NCBI GenBank assembly: GCA_003249955.1
Contig: QKHS01000021.1
Coordinates: 1-52,209, forward strand
Origin: Bacteroidales bacterium
GTDB taxonomy: Bacteria; Bacteroidota; Bacteroidia; Bacteroidales; ML635J-15
Reading direction: 5' to 3'
Length of the DNA: 52,209 nucleotides
Shown: positions 1 through 9,978 of the stretch, piece after piece
Layout of the letters: every line of letters starts with the position of its first letter
How positions within the stretch are numbered: position 1 is the first letter of the stretch
Program-made: the position numbers and the translations under genes
The notes under the pieces: model-generated
The model's database searches: none
What the model was told of the DNA's origin: nothing
The model's input: only the letters and a program-made list of their open reading frames with translations

Positions 1-3000
1 TGATGCATTTCCACACGCATCGGTCACTGTATAGGTTCTGATGATAGTCCACGGGCAACTGCCTGATGGAGCGCCATCGCTGCTGGTTACTACTAATGAG
101 CCATCTGCAGTACAGTTATCACTGATTGCTACGCCCATTGCTTCCAATGCGGCTACTGTATTGACTGCGGCGGGAACACCGGCGGCGGAACATCCGGCCT
201 GGTTGATAACATTCAATGTGCCGGTGATAACAGGAACAGTAATATCAACAACTCTTGTAATTGTCTGAGAACATGTAACAGTGCAGGTTGCGTTAGAGAC
301 AGAATAAGTTCTTGTCGTTACAGTAGAACAACCATTCACCGTTGCATCTGAAAAAGAAACTGAAGTTGCATTTGTATAAGTTCCTCCCAAAGTAACAAAA
401 TCTGCAAGTGTTGTTGCCCCTGCAGGTAAAGCCTGATTGCAGGATGAAATATTTATGTTAGCAGGACATGTAACTGTAGGACAACAATCATTTACGGTAA
501 TGCTCATTGTCGTAGTAGTCGCACATTGGCCGGCAGCAGGTGTAAATGTATATACAGTAGTACCTGCCGCTGCAGTTGAAATTGTTGCAGGCGACCATGT
601 GCCGCTTATAGCCGGAATGTTTGTTGAGGTTCCGGGTAACGAAGCAGGAGAATCTCCTATGCAATAAGGGCCCAAAGCTGCAAATGTCGGAGTAATGGTT
701 CCTGATATTGTTATTGTTAAAGTCGTTGTATTTCCACACTGACCCGGGTCCGGAGTAAAAGTATAAGTAGTGGTGTTCATGTTGTCTATTGCAGGCAACC
801 ACGAACCGGTAATTCCTTCTAATGAGGTTGTTGGTAAAGCAGGAATAGCATCTCCCGGGCAATATGGTCCGACTGCTGCAAAAGTAGGCGTTACCCATGG
901 ATTAATCACAACAGTTGTTGTTTCCGGAGTACTACTGATACCTCCTATAGTTATTATTAAAGAATAGATACCTGCATTTGCTGCAGTAACATTAGTAATT
1001 ACAGGATTTTCGAGACTTGAAGTAAATCCGTTAGGACCTGTCCAGCTATATGTTGCGCCGACAACAGGATATGATACAGATAACTGTAAATCCTCTCCTA
1101 CACATAAAGGTCCATTATTGGTAACCGGCGGAGCAACAATTGAACAGTCTGTAGTACCTGTTCCACCGGTTTGCTGAAAATCAATAATTCCCGCACAGTT
1201 AGCATAGTTATTAATCATAACCATATAAAACTCTCCTACCTGAGCATTAGGAATATCCAAGACCTCTGTTGCAGAAGTACTGTAAGCACAATCTACCATA
1301 TTACCATAAGGCTGGGAATAATTACCTCCTGTTCCCGGGTTTCCTGTAGCAGTTAAATCTGCCGGATCGCAAGTCTGAGCCGGGAATGGCCCCCATGCAG
1401 CATAATCAACGTCACCGCAATCACTTGCTATTTGTATAGAAAGAGAACCTGCTGTAGCTATCTGCAAATAGTAATAAACAGGATTTGGCTGTGTTGACAA
1501 ACATCCGTATTCAGGACCGACAGGAGCAGAACCATTGTTAACGGCCGTAGGGAAGGTATAAGTTGTTCCTGTACAGAAAGCAATAGATGACGCACAATCA
1601 TCACCTGGTCCCGGAGGTTCCGGAATACCAATACAAAGGTTAAATGATGCTTCATAACTTGTGCCGGAAGAGTATGTATATACTCTTATACGATACGTTG
1701 CTCCTACTGTTAAAGTAGTTAATGTCGCACTATTTGCATCTGAACACAACACATCAGTTAAATTATTACAGTTATTTCCGCTGTAAACTGAAAAATACAT
1801 ATCAGTAGTAGTTCCGACAATGTTGAGCAAACTGATAGTCATTGTGTCATTGGTTGCTGTAAATTGATACCAAACATCATCATCATCTGTTCCCGAACAA
1901 GTATTAGTCTCGGACGACTCTGTAGCACTTGTTGTATAACCAGGGTTCAGCAAAGAACAACTTTCATCAACATTTACAAGAGCCACAGTTGCATTTGAAC
2001 ATTCATCGTTTGCCGGAGGAGGTGGTGGAGTTCCCACACACATATTATAAGTAACATTTTGCCCTGTTGTAGATGTATATGTATATACACGTACATAATA
2101 TGTTGCTCCGGGAGTAAGGCCAGTAAGATTAGCCGTCTCTGAATCGCTGCACAAAACATTTGTTAAACTGCCGCAGGTTCCTGAGTATATAGCCATATAC
2201 ATATCTGTTACAGTTCCCACGATATTTATAATGCTTACTCTGTGAGCGGTGCCGGTTGCTACAAAAGAATACCATACATCGTCATCATCTGTTCCGCTAC
2301 AAGTATTTGTCTGTGTTGAAGCTGTTGCAGAGGTTGTTGTTCCGGGCGTTACTGTTCCGCATGCATAATCCGGATTAACAGTTAAAGCCACTGCATTGGC
2401 ACATTCATCGTTTGCCGGTGGTGGAGGCGGAGTCCCGATACAGATATTAAAATAAGATGTTGCTCCCGCTGTCGAACCATATGTATAAACACGGACATAG
2501 TATGTCTGGCCTATTGTAAGTCCTCCTATGGTACTGGTATTCGGGTCACTGCAAACCAGATTGGTTAAACTTCCGCATCCACCGCTCCATACAGAATGAT
2601 ATAAATCTGTAGTTGTACCTGTTACATTATTAAGACTTACAGTGTGAACAGTAGCAGTTGCTACAAAACTAAACCACACATCATCATTTGCAGTACCGCC
2701 ACATGGAGTAATTGCCTGAGAAGATGCTGTTGCACTTGTTGTTGTTCCGGGTGTTTGTACCCCACAATTCAAATCAGGATTTACAGTCAAGGAAATTGCT
2801 GAAGTACATTCATCATTTGACGGAGGAGGAGGTGGTGTTCCCACACATACATCAAATGAAGTGGTCTGACCGGTTGTTGATGTGTAAGTATATACCCGCA
2901 CATAATATGTTGCCCCTGGTGTTAATCCTGTAAGATTACTAACATCAGCATCGCTGCAAATTAAATTTGTCAAAGATCCGCAGGTTCCGCTATAAACTGC

Positions 3001-4446
3001 ATGATACATATCTGTTGTTGACCCCGAAGCATTAAGTATGCTTACTCTGTGGGCTGTACCGGTTGCGACAAAACTAAACCATACATCATCATCATCTGTT
3101 CCCGAGCATGAATTTGACTGAGAAGATGCAGTAGCAGATTCGACAGTACCATGAGTAGTTGATCCGCAGGCATAATCAGGATTAACAGTTAATGCTGTTG
3201 CATTGGCACATTCATCATTGGCAGGAGGCGGAGGCGGAGTTCCGACACAAATATCAAATGTTGATGTCTGACCTGTTGTTGAAGTATATGTGTAAACCCT
3301 TACATAATAAGTATTTCCAATGGTAAGTCCACCGATTGTTGACGTATTTCCGTCATTACAAAGCAACTCGGTTAAAGAGCCACAAGTTCCGCTGTAAATT
3401 GCATGATACATATCTGTTGTCGAACCTGCAATATTGGTTAGGCTAACCTGATGCACAACAGAAGTTGCGACAAAACTGTACCATACATCATCGTCTGCAG
3501 TCCCACTGCAGGTTCCTATGCTTTGTGATGATGCTGTTGCATTTTCAACAGTTCCTGATGTTACTGTTCCGCATAATAAATCAGGATTTACAGTTAAAGC
3601 TATTGCATTTACACACTCATTATTGGCAGGTGGTAAAGCGACACAGGAAAATGATGCTGCCCATCCAAGACGTGCTGCACCGTTTGCATCTGTAGTCCAT
3701 GTAAAGGTAAGACATGTACCCGACGATACAATTACTCCGGGGCCGGTAGTCTGAGAGTAGGTTCCTATTAAAGTTGAAGCAGTTGTAGGACCGTCATAAA
3801 TCCTCAGATAATCGGCAGCTTCTCTGGTTTCGAAGCCTGTAAAATTGAATCTTAGAGCCTGACCTGTTCCGGAGCAAAAGGTCATTGTCATTGTATTGTT
3901 ATTATCAATATAGTTTGCAGCACTTCCCTCCGGGTCATAAAAAAGTCCGGTACATGATGTTACTGTTGAACCATTTGTCATGTTATATGAAGTAGGCGGA
4001 GGTACACACGCAATAGTCAGGTCAAAACCTGCACAGTTAGTAGAACCGTCGGAATAAAAACTTACAGTAAGAGGACCTGTTGTTGAAGTAACTGTCGGAA
4101 CTGTAAAAGCAGTACAGGATGTGCCTGATCCGTGAGCTGATCCGCCCCATAATACAGTCCCTCCTGTTCCGGTACCGTCATATATTGTAAGATAATCATA
4201 TCCTGCTTCAGAAGTAATTGTTCCTGAAACTGAAACTAAATTACCTGCTACACTGGGATTAATAACAGTGTAACCATTACTCGAAGTTACATAATTTCCT
4301 GATGAACCACCCGAATCATATAAATTACCGCTACAGGCAGTAATTGTATTATTCCCGGTTGATGGAACAAGATATTGAGCCGAAGCATTAGTAATCCAAA
4401 CAATCGAAACACAAATGAAAACAAAACTTAGTAAAATCTTTTTCAT
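1..4446 (-). CDS. Giant secreted repeat protein, left-edge partial (C-terminus missing)
   Basis: The frame is open from the ATG at 4446 to the window edge, at least 1482 codons with no stop, so the C-terminus lies outside. Residues 1-24 are a signal peptide ending near ASAQ. Two CUB-like domains follow (about 25-135 and 140-260, with YDSGG, YDYLTIYDG and DYLRIYDG motifs). Five ~134-residue PPC-like beta repeats (about 267-945) start with NDEC and are joined by PPPPP linkers. Next come the shared WGP-type domain (about 955-1100, FCTGTTYTFP, NPVYYYLQI, DVDYAAWGPF), an Ig-like domain (NNGPLC) and two GPYC repeats (about 1185-1320). HYR-like sequence ending VTDACGN reaches the edge. By analogy with the neighbouring giants it probably ends in a T9SS sorting domain, which is inference. 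It lies 33 bp downstream of a small secreted-protein gene and is likely co-transcribed with it. Probable role: surface adhesin or cell-surface layer protein. Confidence 0.9.
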   Translation of the reverse strand, partial: MKKILLSFVFICVSIVWITNASAQYLVPSTGNNTITACSGNLYDSGGSSGNYVTSSNGYTVINPSVAGNLVSVSGTITSEAGYDYLTIYDGTGTGGTVLWGGSAHGSGTSCTAFTVPTVTSTTGPLTVSFYSDGSTNCAGFDLTIACVPPPTSYNMTNGSTVTSCTGLFYDPEGSAANYIDNNNTMTMTFCSGTGQALRFNFTGFETREAADYLRIYDGPTTASTLIGTYSQTTGPGVIVSSGTCLTFTWTTDANGAARLGWAASFSCVALPPANNECVNAIALTVNPDLLCGTVTSGTVENATASSQSIGTCSGTADDDVWYSFVATSVVHQVSLTNIAGSTTDMYHAIYSGTCGSLTELLCNDGNTSTIGGLTIGNTYYVRVYTYTSTTGQTSTFDICVGTPPPPPANDECANATALTVNPDYACGSTTHGTVESATASSQSNSCSGTDDDDVWFSFVATGTAHRVSILNASGSTTDMYHAVYSGTCGSLTNLICSDADVSNLTGLTPGATYYVRVYTYTSTTGQTTSFDVCVGTPPPPPSNDECTSAISLTVNPDLNCGVQTPGTTTSATASSQAITPCGGTANDDVWFSFVATATVHTVSLNNVTGTTTDLYHSVWSGGCGSLTNLVCSDPNTSTIGGLTIGQTYYVRVYTYGSTAGATSYFNICIGTPPPPPANDECANAVALTVNPDYACGTVTPGTTTSATASTQTNTCSGTDDDDVWYSFVATGTAHRVSIINIVGTVTDMYMAIYSGTCGSLTNVLCSDSETANLTGLTPGATYYVRVYTYTSTTGQNVTYNMCVGTPPPPPANDECSNATVALVNVDESCSLLNPGYTTSATESSETNTCSGTDDDDVWYQFTATNDTMTISLLNIVGTTTDMYFSVYSGNNCNNLTDVLCSDANSATLTTLTVGATYRIRVYTYSSGTSYEASFNLCIGIPEPPGPGDDCASSIAFCTGTTYTFPTAVNNGSAPVGPEYGCLSTQPNPVYYYLQIATAGSLSIQIASDCGDVDYAAWGPFPAQTCDPADLTATGNPGTGGNYSQPYGNMVDCAYSTSATEVLDIPNAQVGEFYMVMINNYANCAGIIDFQQTGGTGTTDCSIVAPPVTNNGPLCVGEDLQLSVSYPVVGATYSWTGPNGFTSSLENPVITNVTAANAGIYSLIITIGGISSTPETTTVVINPWVTPTFAAVGPYCPGDAIPALPTTSLEGITGSWLPAIDNMNTTTYTFTPDPGQCGNTTTLTITISGTITPTFAALGPYCIGDSPASLPGTSTNIPAISGTWSPATISTAAAGTTVYTFTPAAGQCATTTTMSITVNDCCPTVTCPANINISSCNQALPAGATTLADFVTLGGTYTNATSVSFSDATVNGCSTVTTRTYSVSNATCTVTCSQTITRVVDITVPVITGTLNVINQAGCSAAGVPAAVNTVAALEAMGVAISDNCTADGSLVVTSSDGAPSGSCPWTIIRTYTVTDACGNAS
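1610..3650 (-). repeat. Five ~402-bp repeats encoding PPC-like domains with proline linkers
   Basis: Equivalent linker positions near 2028, 2432, 2838 and 3239 are 401-406 bp apart, giving about 134 residues per unit. Each unit has an NDEC start, a DDVWYSFVAT core, a YSGTCGSLT motif and a YYVRVYTY strand. The units are diverged, unlike the arrays further right. Confidence 0.8.
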
Positions 4447-4479
4447 ATCTTAATTGTAAAATATTCTTCCCTGATTTAT

Positions 4480-5061
4480 TTACTTAATACTCTCCTCAGA
4501 AATTACAACTTCCCATTCCTGTATAATTCCACTTACAAAATCGAATTCTATAGGACTTGCAGAATACAACTCGCAATACGAATTGTCCTGAATAATAATA
4601 TTAGTAAATATCCCTGTATCTTTAAGGCTTGCATATATCTCTTTCTGCATATCATCATCAACAATTCCGGTAAATTTAAAACTTACCATGTATTGACCGT
4701 TTTCATAATATGACTTAACAAACTCGTTTCCAGATGTCCTGTTTTCAACAGAGTTATGGTAAAAGACATCATTAATCATATCCACAATCATTGCCTCAGT
4801 GACAGACTTGTCTGATGTAAACATACATTTCATAAGATCTGAAGAATCATAAAAAGAGAATTTTTGAATTTCCTCATTGCTCTCTAATTCTTTTACTATA
4901 ATTTGAGCATATTCTTCGTCAATATTTCCTGACAAAACAAGATAAGATGTTCTTGTATTATTTTCATAAACTTTAGATGCAGCAATTTCAAATGACTTGA
5001 TTTGAGCATGTACCCCAATTACCGATAAAACAATTATCGTCAATAAAAATATTCTTTTCAT
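4480..5061 (-). CDS. Small secreted protein, paralog 1 of 3 (two predicted ferredoxin-like halves)
   Basis: 193 residues with a signal peptide ending near VHA-Q (about residue 19). I do not recognise a named family. It is clearly paralogous to the proteins at 9412-9978 and 26079-26642: all share N-T-(R/K)-T, FSFY, KCMFTS and D-MIND(V/I) in the first half. The predicted order of strands and helices is beta-alpha-beta-beta-alpha in the first half and a similar, more diverged order in the second. One Cys lies at the equivalent strand of each half (KCMFTS; YCELYS). It is encoded 33 bp upstream of a giant secreted protein gene, so co-expression is likely. A candidate promoter on the minus strand (CTTG-N19-TAATTTTG) lies at 5115-5145. 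A role as periplasmic or surface partner of the giant protein is inferred from position only. Confidence 0.85.
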   Translation of the reverse strand: MKRIFLLTIIVLSVIGVHAQIKSFEIAASKVYENNTRTSYLVLSGNIDEEYAQIIVKELESNEEIQKFSFYDSSDLMKCMFTSDKSVTEAMIVDMINDVFYHNSVENRTSGNEFVKSYYENGQYMVSFKFTGIVDDDMQKEIYASLKDTGIFTNIIIQDNSYCELYSASPIEFDFVSGIIQEWEVVISEESIK

Positions 5062-5114
5062 AAATTAAATTCTCTTCTATTATTTCTAATACTCAATTCC
5101 CTTATCTCGACCAA

Positions 5115-5145
5115 CAAAATTAAACATTTTATACAATTTGCCAAG
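5115..5145 (-). promoter_or_regulatory. Candidate promoter of the small secreted-protein/giant pair
   Basis: On the minus strand CTTG (5145-5142), a 19-base spacer and TAATTTTG (5122-5115) fit the Bacteroidota consensus TTTG-N19-TAnnTTTG with one mismatch. The ATG at 5061 is about 54 bases further. Confidence 0.45.
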
Positions 5146-5502
5146 CTACAATCTTCGTTTTAACAATAATTGCAAACATTTTAACAAATGCTTTGACCCG
5201 TCGTATTCTTAATTATTTGGTTATCTTTGAGTTAGTGACGTAAAAAAAACTCGTTAGTTGTTACATTTTTATTAACAAAATATAAACATTAACAAACGCC
5301 ACTCTTATGCAAATACAGTTATCACAACAACTAAAAGCTGTATTTATCACAGTTGATCATATTTTTACTATATTATTGAATTTATAACAAAAAAGCAACT
5401 ATGTTAAGAAAAATACTGCATAATCATCGGAATTATCGTTTTTAAGCATTGTTTTCCTCAATGAAAAAGTCTTATGATACTCTCTGATTAAGAATGCAGG
5501 TT

Positions 5503-5534
5503 TCTCTGAATCATCAAATTTGATAATTCAGAGA
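5503..5534. other. 32-bp near-perfect palindrome in a long non-coding gap
   Basis: The half-site TCTCTGAATCATCAAA is followed at once by its reverse complement with a single mismatch. It lies in the 635-bp gene-free gap 5062-5696, about 440 bases upstream of the small gene at 5061. It has no T-tract, so it does not look like a terminator. The gap otherwise contains only a candidate promoter, a terminator and AT-rich sequence. Confidence 0.6.
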
Positions 5535-5646
5535 GCCGTATTTCAATCATAAAAAAACAGCAAAGAATAACATAATGTATGGACTTTCTCATAAAAAACG
5601 AAGCTATCTCATAACACAGATATTTGTATATACAACTGTGTGTGAA

Positions 5647-5676
5647 CAAAAAAAGCTGCCCATATTGAGCAGCTTT
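5647..5676 (-). terminator. Intrinsic terminator of the 1233-residue giant gene
   Basis: AAAGCTGC (5652-5659) pairs with GCAGCTTT (5669-5676). Read on the minus strand the stem is followed by a T-run. It starts about 20 bases past the stop codon at 5697. Confidence 0.8.
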
Positions 5677-5696
5677 CTGTAAACGGAGTAAAAAAA

Positions 5697-8600
5697 CTAA
5701 TGCACAACCGTTACTACACCTGTATATGGGGGTTCGCCGTTGTATAAATCAATATAAAAAACATAAGTCCCTGCAGGTACCTTGTTCCCATTAAAGTAAC
5801 CATCCCATGGATCGTCGTCCGGAGCTCCGAAATATACCGGCTGTCCCCAACGATTAAATACCTGAGTCACAGACTGCGGAAATTTCCATAAGTTTTCGAT
5901 AATCCATGTATCATTTACCGCATCTCCGTTTGGAGTGAACGCATTTGGAATTTTAATACAATCAACCTGAATATCTGTTAACACAACCGCATCTTTACTT
6001 TTTCTGCAATCATTTGCATCCAGTACTTCAACCTTATAAGTCCCTTCCCTCAGGTTCCCGATATAGTTAATATCAAAAAGCATCTGATCAAGAATATAAA
6101 GATAGGGCTCTGTCCCTCCGGTTGCAGATATTTCAATCAAACCGTCGTTATTTCCACGGCAACTGGGGTCCGAAGGTGCAACAGACAACACAAGCTCTGA
6201 AGGAGAATATACAGAAAATCCGGCAATTTTTGAACAGCCGTTGGCATCATGCACACTAATATCATAATACCCTTCTGTAAGATTTCCATGATATGAGCCT
6301 GTTGCAGAATACAACTCACCTGAAATATCAAAAGTATAAGGATCATTTCCGCCGGTAGCAATCATTTGAACTGATCCGGTTGCAGCTCCGTAACACAACA
6401 AATTCTGAACGGTAAAATCAAAATCTATGTCTGCCGGTTCTGATACTGTGTAAGAACCTGTCTGAGAACATTGATTGATGTCTTTTACAACTACTGAATA
6501 AATACCCGGCTGCAGATTATTTAACGAGGGACCTGACAAACTATTACTCCACATGTAAACATAAGATGGTGTCCCTCCTGTTGCATTAATCGAAATGCTG
6601 CCGTTGCCAGTACCAAAACATGTAACATCACTTACAGAAGAATTTATCTCAATTGGAGGAGGAGCCTCAGGAATATTAACAGCAACAACAGATTGACAAT
6701 TATGATTGTCAGTAACAGTATAAGAATATGTACCTGCAGATGAATTAGAAACACCTGTTCCGTCATAAGGCGTTGTTCCACCCGTTGCTGAGACTGTAAC
6801 AATTGCTGTTTCTCCAAAACATCTTATCGGAGTAAATGTTGCAGATGCTGTTAAAACTTCCGGCTCAATAACGTCCACAGTTGTAAGGATATCGCATCCT
6901 ATAGAGTCAGTAACTGAAATTATATAATTCCCATGTGAGAGTCCTGTTAAAATATAGCTGTTTACATTGCTGGTAGCAGTTTCTTCCCCCCAGGAAATAT
7001 TATAAGGCGCTGTTCCCTGAGAAATTAACAGATATGCAGAAGCATCACTGTCTCCGTTACAGGATGGATTTGAAATAACCGAAGCTGATGCTGATATGTT
7101 ATTTATAAATTCTACTGAAAACTCCTGAGTCGCCAGACAGCCATGGGCATCGGCAATTGTTACGATGTAGCTGCCGGCATCAAGATCTGTTGCTGTTCCT
7201 CCCGATATGCCTCCGGCTTCATCAGGCCATGTGTAAGAATAGAACAAAGTCCCTCCTACCCCGCTTACTTCTGCAGTACCCTGTGCATCACAAAACTGGT
7301 TGGTAGAATACACAAGCTGTGCTCCTACAGATTCTATTTCAACATCTGTTGTTGTGGTTGTAGCACACTGTCCGGAAGTAGGTGTAAATGTATAAGTCGT
7401 TGTTGCAGTATTATCAATTGCCGGGGACCAGCTTCCGGTAATGCCGTTATTCGATGTTGACGGCAAATCAGGGACTGTGGTTCCCGTACAATATGGCCCT
7501 GCAGGGGTAAAAGACGGCAATATATTAGGATTGATTGTAATGGTAAGAGATGCTGTTGTAGCACACTGTCCGGCAGTAGGTGTAAATGCATAAGTCGTTG
7601 TTACAGTATTGTCAATTGCCGGGGACCAGCTTCCGGTAATACTGTTGTTTGATGTAAGCGGGAGTGCAGAAATTGAGGCTCCGGAGCAATATGGTCCTGA
7701 AGGATTAAACGAAGGTAAAATATTGGGATTAATGGTGATTGTCATTGCTGCGTTTGTAGCACACTGTCCTGAAGAGGGTGTAAAAGTATATGTTGTTGTA
7801 GAAGTATTACATATTGCAGGTGACCAACTTCCGGTAATACTGTTGTTCGACGTAGCCGGAAGCGCAGAAATTGAGGCTCCGGAACAATATGGCCCTGCAG
7901 TGGTAAATGTAGGGGTAATCAAAGGATTTATTGTAATCGTCATTGTTGTGGTTGTTGCACATTGCCCCGCACCAGGTGTAAATGTATATGTTGTAGTAGC
8001 TGTATTGTTTATTGCAGGTGACCATGTACCTGTAATTCCGTTTGTTGAAGTCAACGGCAAAGCAGGAATGGCAGAACCTGAACAATACGGGCCTGCAGCC
8101 GTAAACACAGGCGTTGTATTAGGAGTTATTGTAATCACTTTTGTTACAGTAGTTGCACATTGTCCTGCGGAAGGAGTAAATGTGTATGTTGTTGTTGAGG
8201 TGTTACATATCGCAGGTGACCATGTACCTGTAATTCCGTTTGTTGAAGTGGTCGGCAATGCCGGTATTGAAGCTCCGGAGCAATATGGCCCTACAGATGC
8301 AAAAGTTGGTGTTACATTTGGATTAATTACAACATCTGTTGTTACCGGAGGACTTGTATTAGCTCCTACGGTAATTACCAAACTATAAGTTCCTGCATTG
8401 GCTGATGTTACATTAGAAATTACAGGATTCATTACAGTTGAAGACCACGAGTTGGGACCTGACCACAAATATGTTGCCCCGGCTGTTGGATTTGAAACAC
8501 TAAGCTGTAATGTTTGCCCCTCGCACAGAGGTCCGTTATTTGTAATAGGAGGCGCAATAATCCCGCAATTTGTTGATCCTGCACCACCGGTCTGACTAAA

Positions 8601-9398
8601 AGAGATATTGGTAACAATATTAGCATAGTTAGTTATAAGCAGCACATACACCTGTCCCGTCTGAGTATTTACAAGATTAGCTGTTTCCTGTGCAGCAGTG
8701 GAATAACTGCAGTCAACTCCCGAATTTGACATAAGATTGGATGCACATGCTGCACTCAAAGATGTAAATGGCCCCCATGCAATAAAATCAACATCTCCGC
8801 CGCTGGTCATATAAATATCAATATTTCCGGGAGTACCTATTTCCATCCAATACCAGGCAGGATTAGGAGTTGTATAAAGACATCCCACTGACCCCATATC
8901 AGGAACATTTGTACTTGCAGGAAATGTATAAGCATTACTTGTACAAAACGGCAATGCATCCAGACAGGAACCGGCAGCAGGAGTGCCGCCGCCACAACTT
9001 ACACACGAAATAGTGCTAGTACCACAACTGGTATTTGTTCCGCACGAAGAATTCGTATTATAATGAATATAATATGTCCCTGAAACGGTTGCTGTCCATG
9101 TAAGCGGAGCATTCCCGCTGGCAACAACAGTCCCGTTATATGAACCGCTGCGAACGGTTATATAGCCGCCCAAATCATATGTTGCCTGATATTGATTACC
9201 CGCAACAACGTTACTTATTGTACTGTATTCTGTCTGGTAATTACAGGTACTTATTGTAACGGCAGACGTACCGGTAGGCGCAGTAGCCGAGCCGTAAGAA
9301 GAAGAATTGGTGCATTGCCCGTAAGCATTTCCCGAAAATCCTGCAGGAATTAAAATAATCAGGACTGCCAGCAATTTGATATTTCTCATTTTTTTCAT
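5697..9398 (-). CDS. T9SS type B giant repeat protein, 1233 residues
   Basis: Signal peptide of about 27 residues (ends AYGQ). The N-terminal domain (about 28-130, TCNYQTEYST, DLGGYITV, TYYIHYNTNSSC) is shared with the giant starting at 26012. The WGP-type domain follows (about 136-268, PFCTSNAYTFPA, NPAWYWMEI, DVDFIAWGPF). Then come an Ig-like domain (NNGPLCEGQTLQL), five 66-residue GPYCSG repeats (about 353-690) and SprB-like repeats (about 700-1140) of the C-G-GG-PY-W type. The end (about 1148-1233) is the gliding-motility/T9SS type B C-terminal domain with IPNAFTPNGDAVNDTW, VFNRWGQPVY and DPWDGYFNG. Such proteins are exported by the type IX system and attached to or released from the surface, as for SprB-like adhesins; the ligand is unknown. 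The start lies 13 bp after the stop of the small secreted-protein gene, so the two are almost certainly one operon. Confidence 0.93.
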   Translation of the reverse strand: MKKMRNIKLLAVLIILIPAGFSGNAYGQCTNSSSYGSATAPTGTSAVTISTCNYQTEYSTISNVVAGNQYQATYDLGGYITVRSGSYNGTVVASGNAPLTWTATVSGTYYIHYNTNSSCGTNTSCGTSTISCVSCGGGTPAAGSCLDALPFCTSNAYTFPASTNVPDMGSVGCLYTTPNPAWYWMEIGTPGNIDIYMTSGGDVDFIAWGPFTSLSAACASNLMSNSGVDCSYSTAAQETANLVNTQTGQVYVLLITNYANIVTNISFSQTGGAGSTNCGIIAPPITNNGPLCEGQTLQLSVSNPTAGATYLWSGPNSWSSTVMNPVISNVTSANAGTYSLVITVGANTSPPVTTDVVINPNVTPTFASVGPYCSGASIPALPTTSTNGITGTWSPAICNTSTTTYTFTPSAGQCATTVTKVITITPNTTPVFTAAGPYCSGSAIPALPLTSTNGITGTWSPAINNTATTTYTFTPGAGQCATTTTMTITINPLITPTFTTAGPYCSGASISALPATSNNSITGSWSPAICNTSTTTYTFTPSSGQCATNAAMTITINPNILPSFNPSGPYCSGASISALPLTSNNSITGSWSPAIDNTVTTTYAFTPTAGQCATTASLTITINPNILPSFTPAGPYCTGTTVPDLPSTSNNGITGSWSPAIDNTATTTYTFTPTSGQCATTTTTDVEIESVGAQLVYSTNQFCDAQGTAEVSGVGGTLFYSYTWPDEAGGISGGTATDLDAGSYIVTIADAHGCLATQEFSVEFINNISASASVISNPSCNGDSDASAYLLISQGTAPYNISWGEETATSNVNSYILTGLSHGNYIISVTDSIGCDILTTVDVIEPEVLTASATFTPIRCFGETAIVTVSATGGTTPYDGTGVSNSSAGTYSYTVTDNHNCQSVVAVNIPEAPPPIEINSSVSDVTCFGTGNGSISINATGGTPSYVYMWSNSLSGPSLNNLQPGIYSVVVKDINQCSQTGSYTVSEPADIDFDFTVQNLLCYGAATGSVQMIATGGNDPYTFDISGELYSATGSYHGNLTEGYYDISVHDANGCSKIAGFSVYSPSELVLSVAPSDPSCRGNNDGLIEISATGGTEPYLYILDQMLFDINYIGNLREGTYKVEVLDANDCRKSKDAVVLTDIQVDCIKIPNAFTPNGDAVNDTWIIENLWKFPQSVTQVFNRWGQPVYFGAPDDDPWDGYFNGNKVPAGTYVFYIDLYNGEPPYTGVVTVVH
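7340..8345 (-). repeat. Five 198-bp units encoding GPYC repeats
   Basis: A conserved string coding for GQCAT recurs at 7363, 7561 and then every 198 bases to about 8155. Each unit encodes GPYCSG, a WSPAI motif, TTTYTFTP and GQCAT. Units are similar but diverged at the DNA level. Confidence 0.85.
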
Positions 9399-9411
9399 AG
9401 CTCAAACTTGT

Positions 9412-9978
9412 TTACCGGTTAGTTATTAATGAAATTTTTAAACCCAGATTCTCAAAGGCCTTTTCTATTTCCGGCATCTCTGTACCTTTTTTTAATTCCA
9501 GCTTACACACATTGTCCACATTGATATCGGCAGATATTACCCATCCATATTGCAACAAAATCTCAATAATCTGTTTTTTATGCATTTCGTCTTTTATTCC
9601 TTCAAGATGAAACTTCAACACCTCATCGTTTACAATATTTACAGGCTGCACATCTTTATCTTCCCGTATGTTTTCGGAAATTATATCATTAATCATATCA
9701 ACAATCTGCTTTCCGTCAACAGAAGAAACAGACGTAAACATACATTTAGACCTGTTTGTGTTGTCATAAAATGAAAAATGTTTAACATCCTGATTTACAA
9801 GCATTTCTTTTTCTATTACGGGTATAATATCTGACGGGATAATACCTTCTAACGTAATATACGACGTTCTTGTATTGTCATCGTATTCCTTAACAGCATC
9901 TGTTATAAATGACAATACCTGAGAATTCACATTCAGATACACGAATGCAAACAGAATAAACAGCAATCTTTTTTTCAT
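9412..9978 (-). CDS. Small secreted protein, paralog 2 of 3 (two predicted ferredoxin-like halves)
   Basis: 188 residues with a signal peptide ending near VNS-Q. It aligns along its whole length with the small proteins at 4480-5061 and 26079-26642. Conserved points are DDNTRTSYITLEG, HFSFYD, SKCMFTS and IVDMINDI. The second half has HLEGIKDEMHKKQI and VCKLELK, again with one Cys in the strand equivalent to KCMFTS. No transmembrane segment follows the signal peptide. It is only 13 bp from the start of the 1233-residue giant. A good promoter (TTTG-N20-TATATTTG) lies about 215-245 bases upstream at 10193-10224, giving a leader of about 200 bases. Function is unknown; an extracytoplasmic partner, chaperone or regulator of the giant is an inference from repeated linkage. 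Confidence 0.86.
   Translation of the reverse strand: MKKRLLFILFAFVYLNVNSQVLSFITDAVKEYDDNTRTSYITLEGIIPSDIIPVIEKEMLVNQDVKHFSFYDNTNRSKCMFTSVSSVDGKQIVDMINDIISENIREDKDVQPVNIVNDEVLKFHLEGIKDEMHKKQIIEILLQYGWVISADINVDNVCKLELKKGTEMPEIEKAFENLGLKISLITNR

Noticed and set aside
7609-8388. A 259-residue plus-strand open frame
   Set aside because: Antisense to the five GPYC repeats; its repeats mirror the coding strand and it has no recognisable domain.
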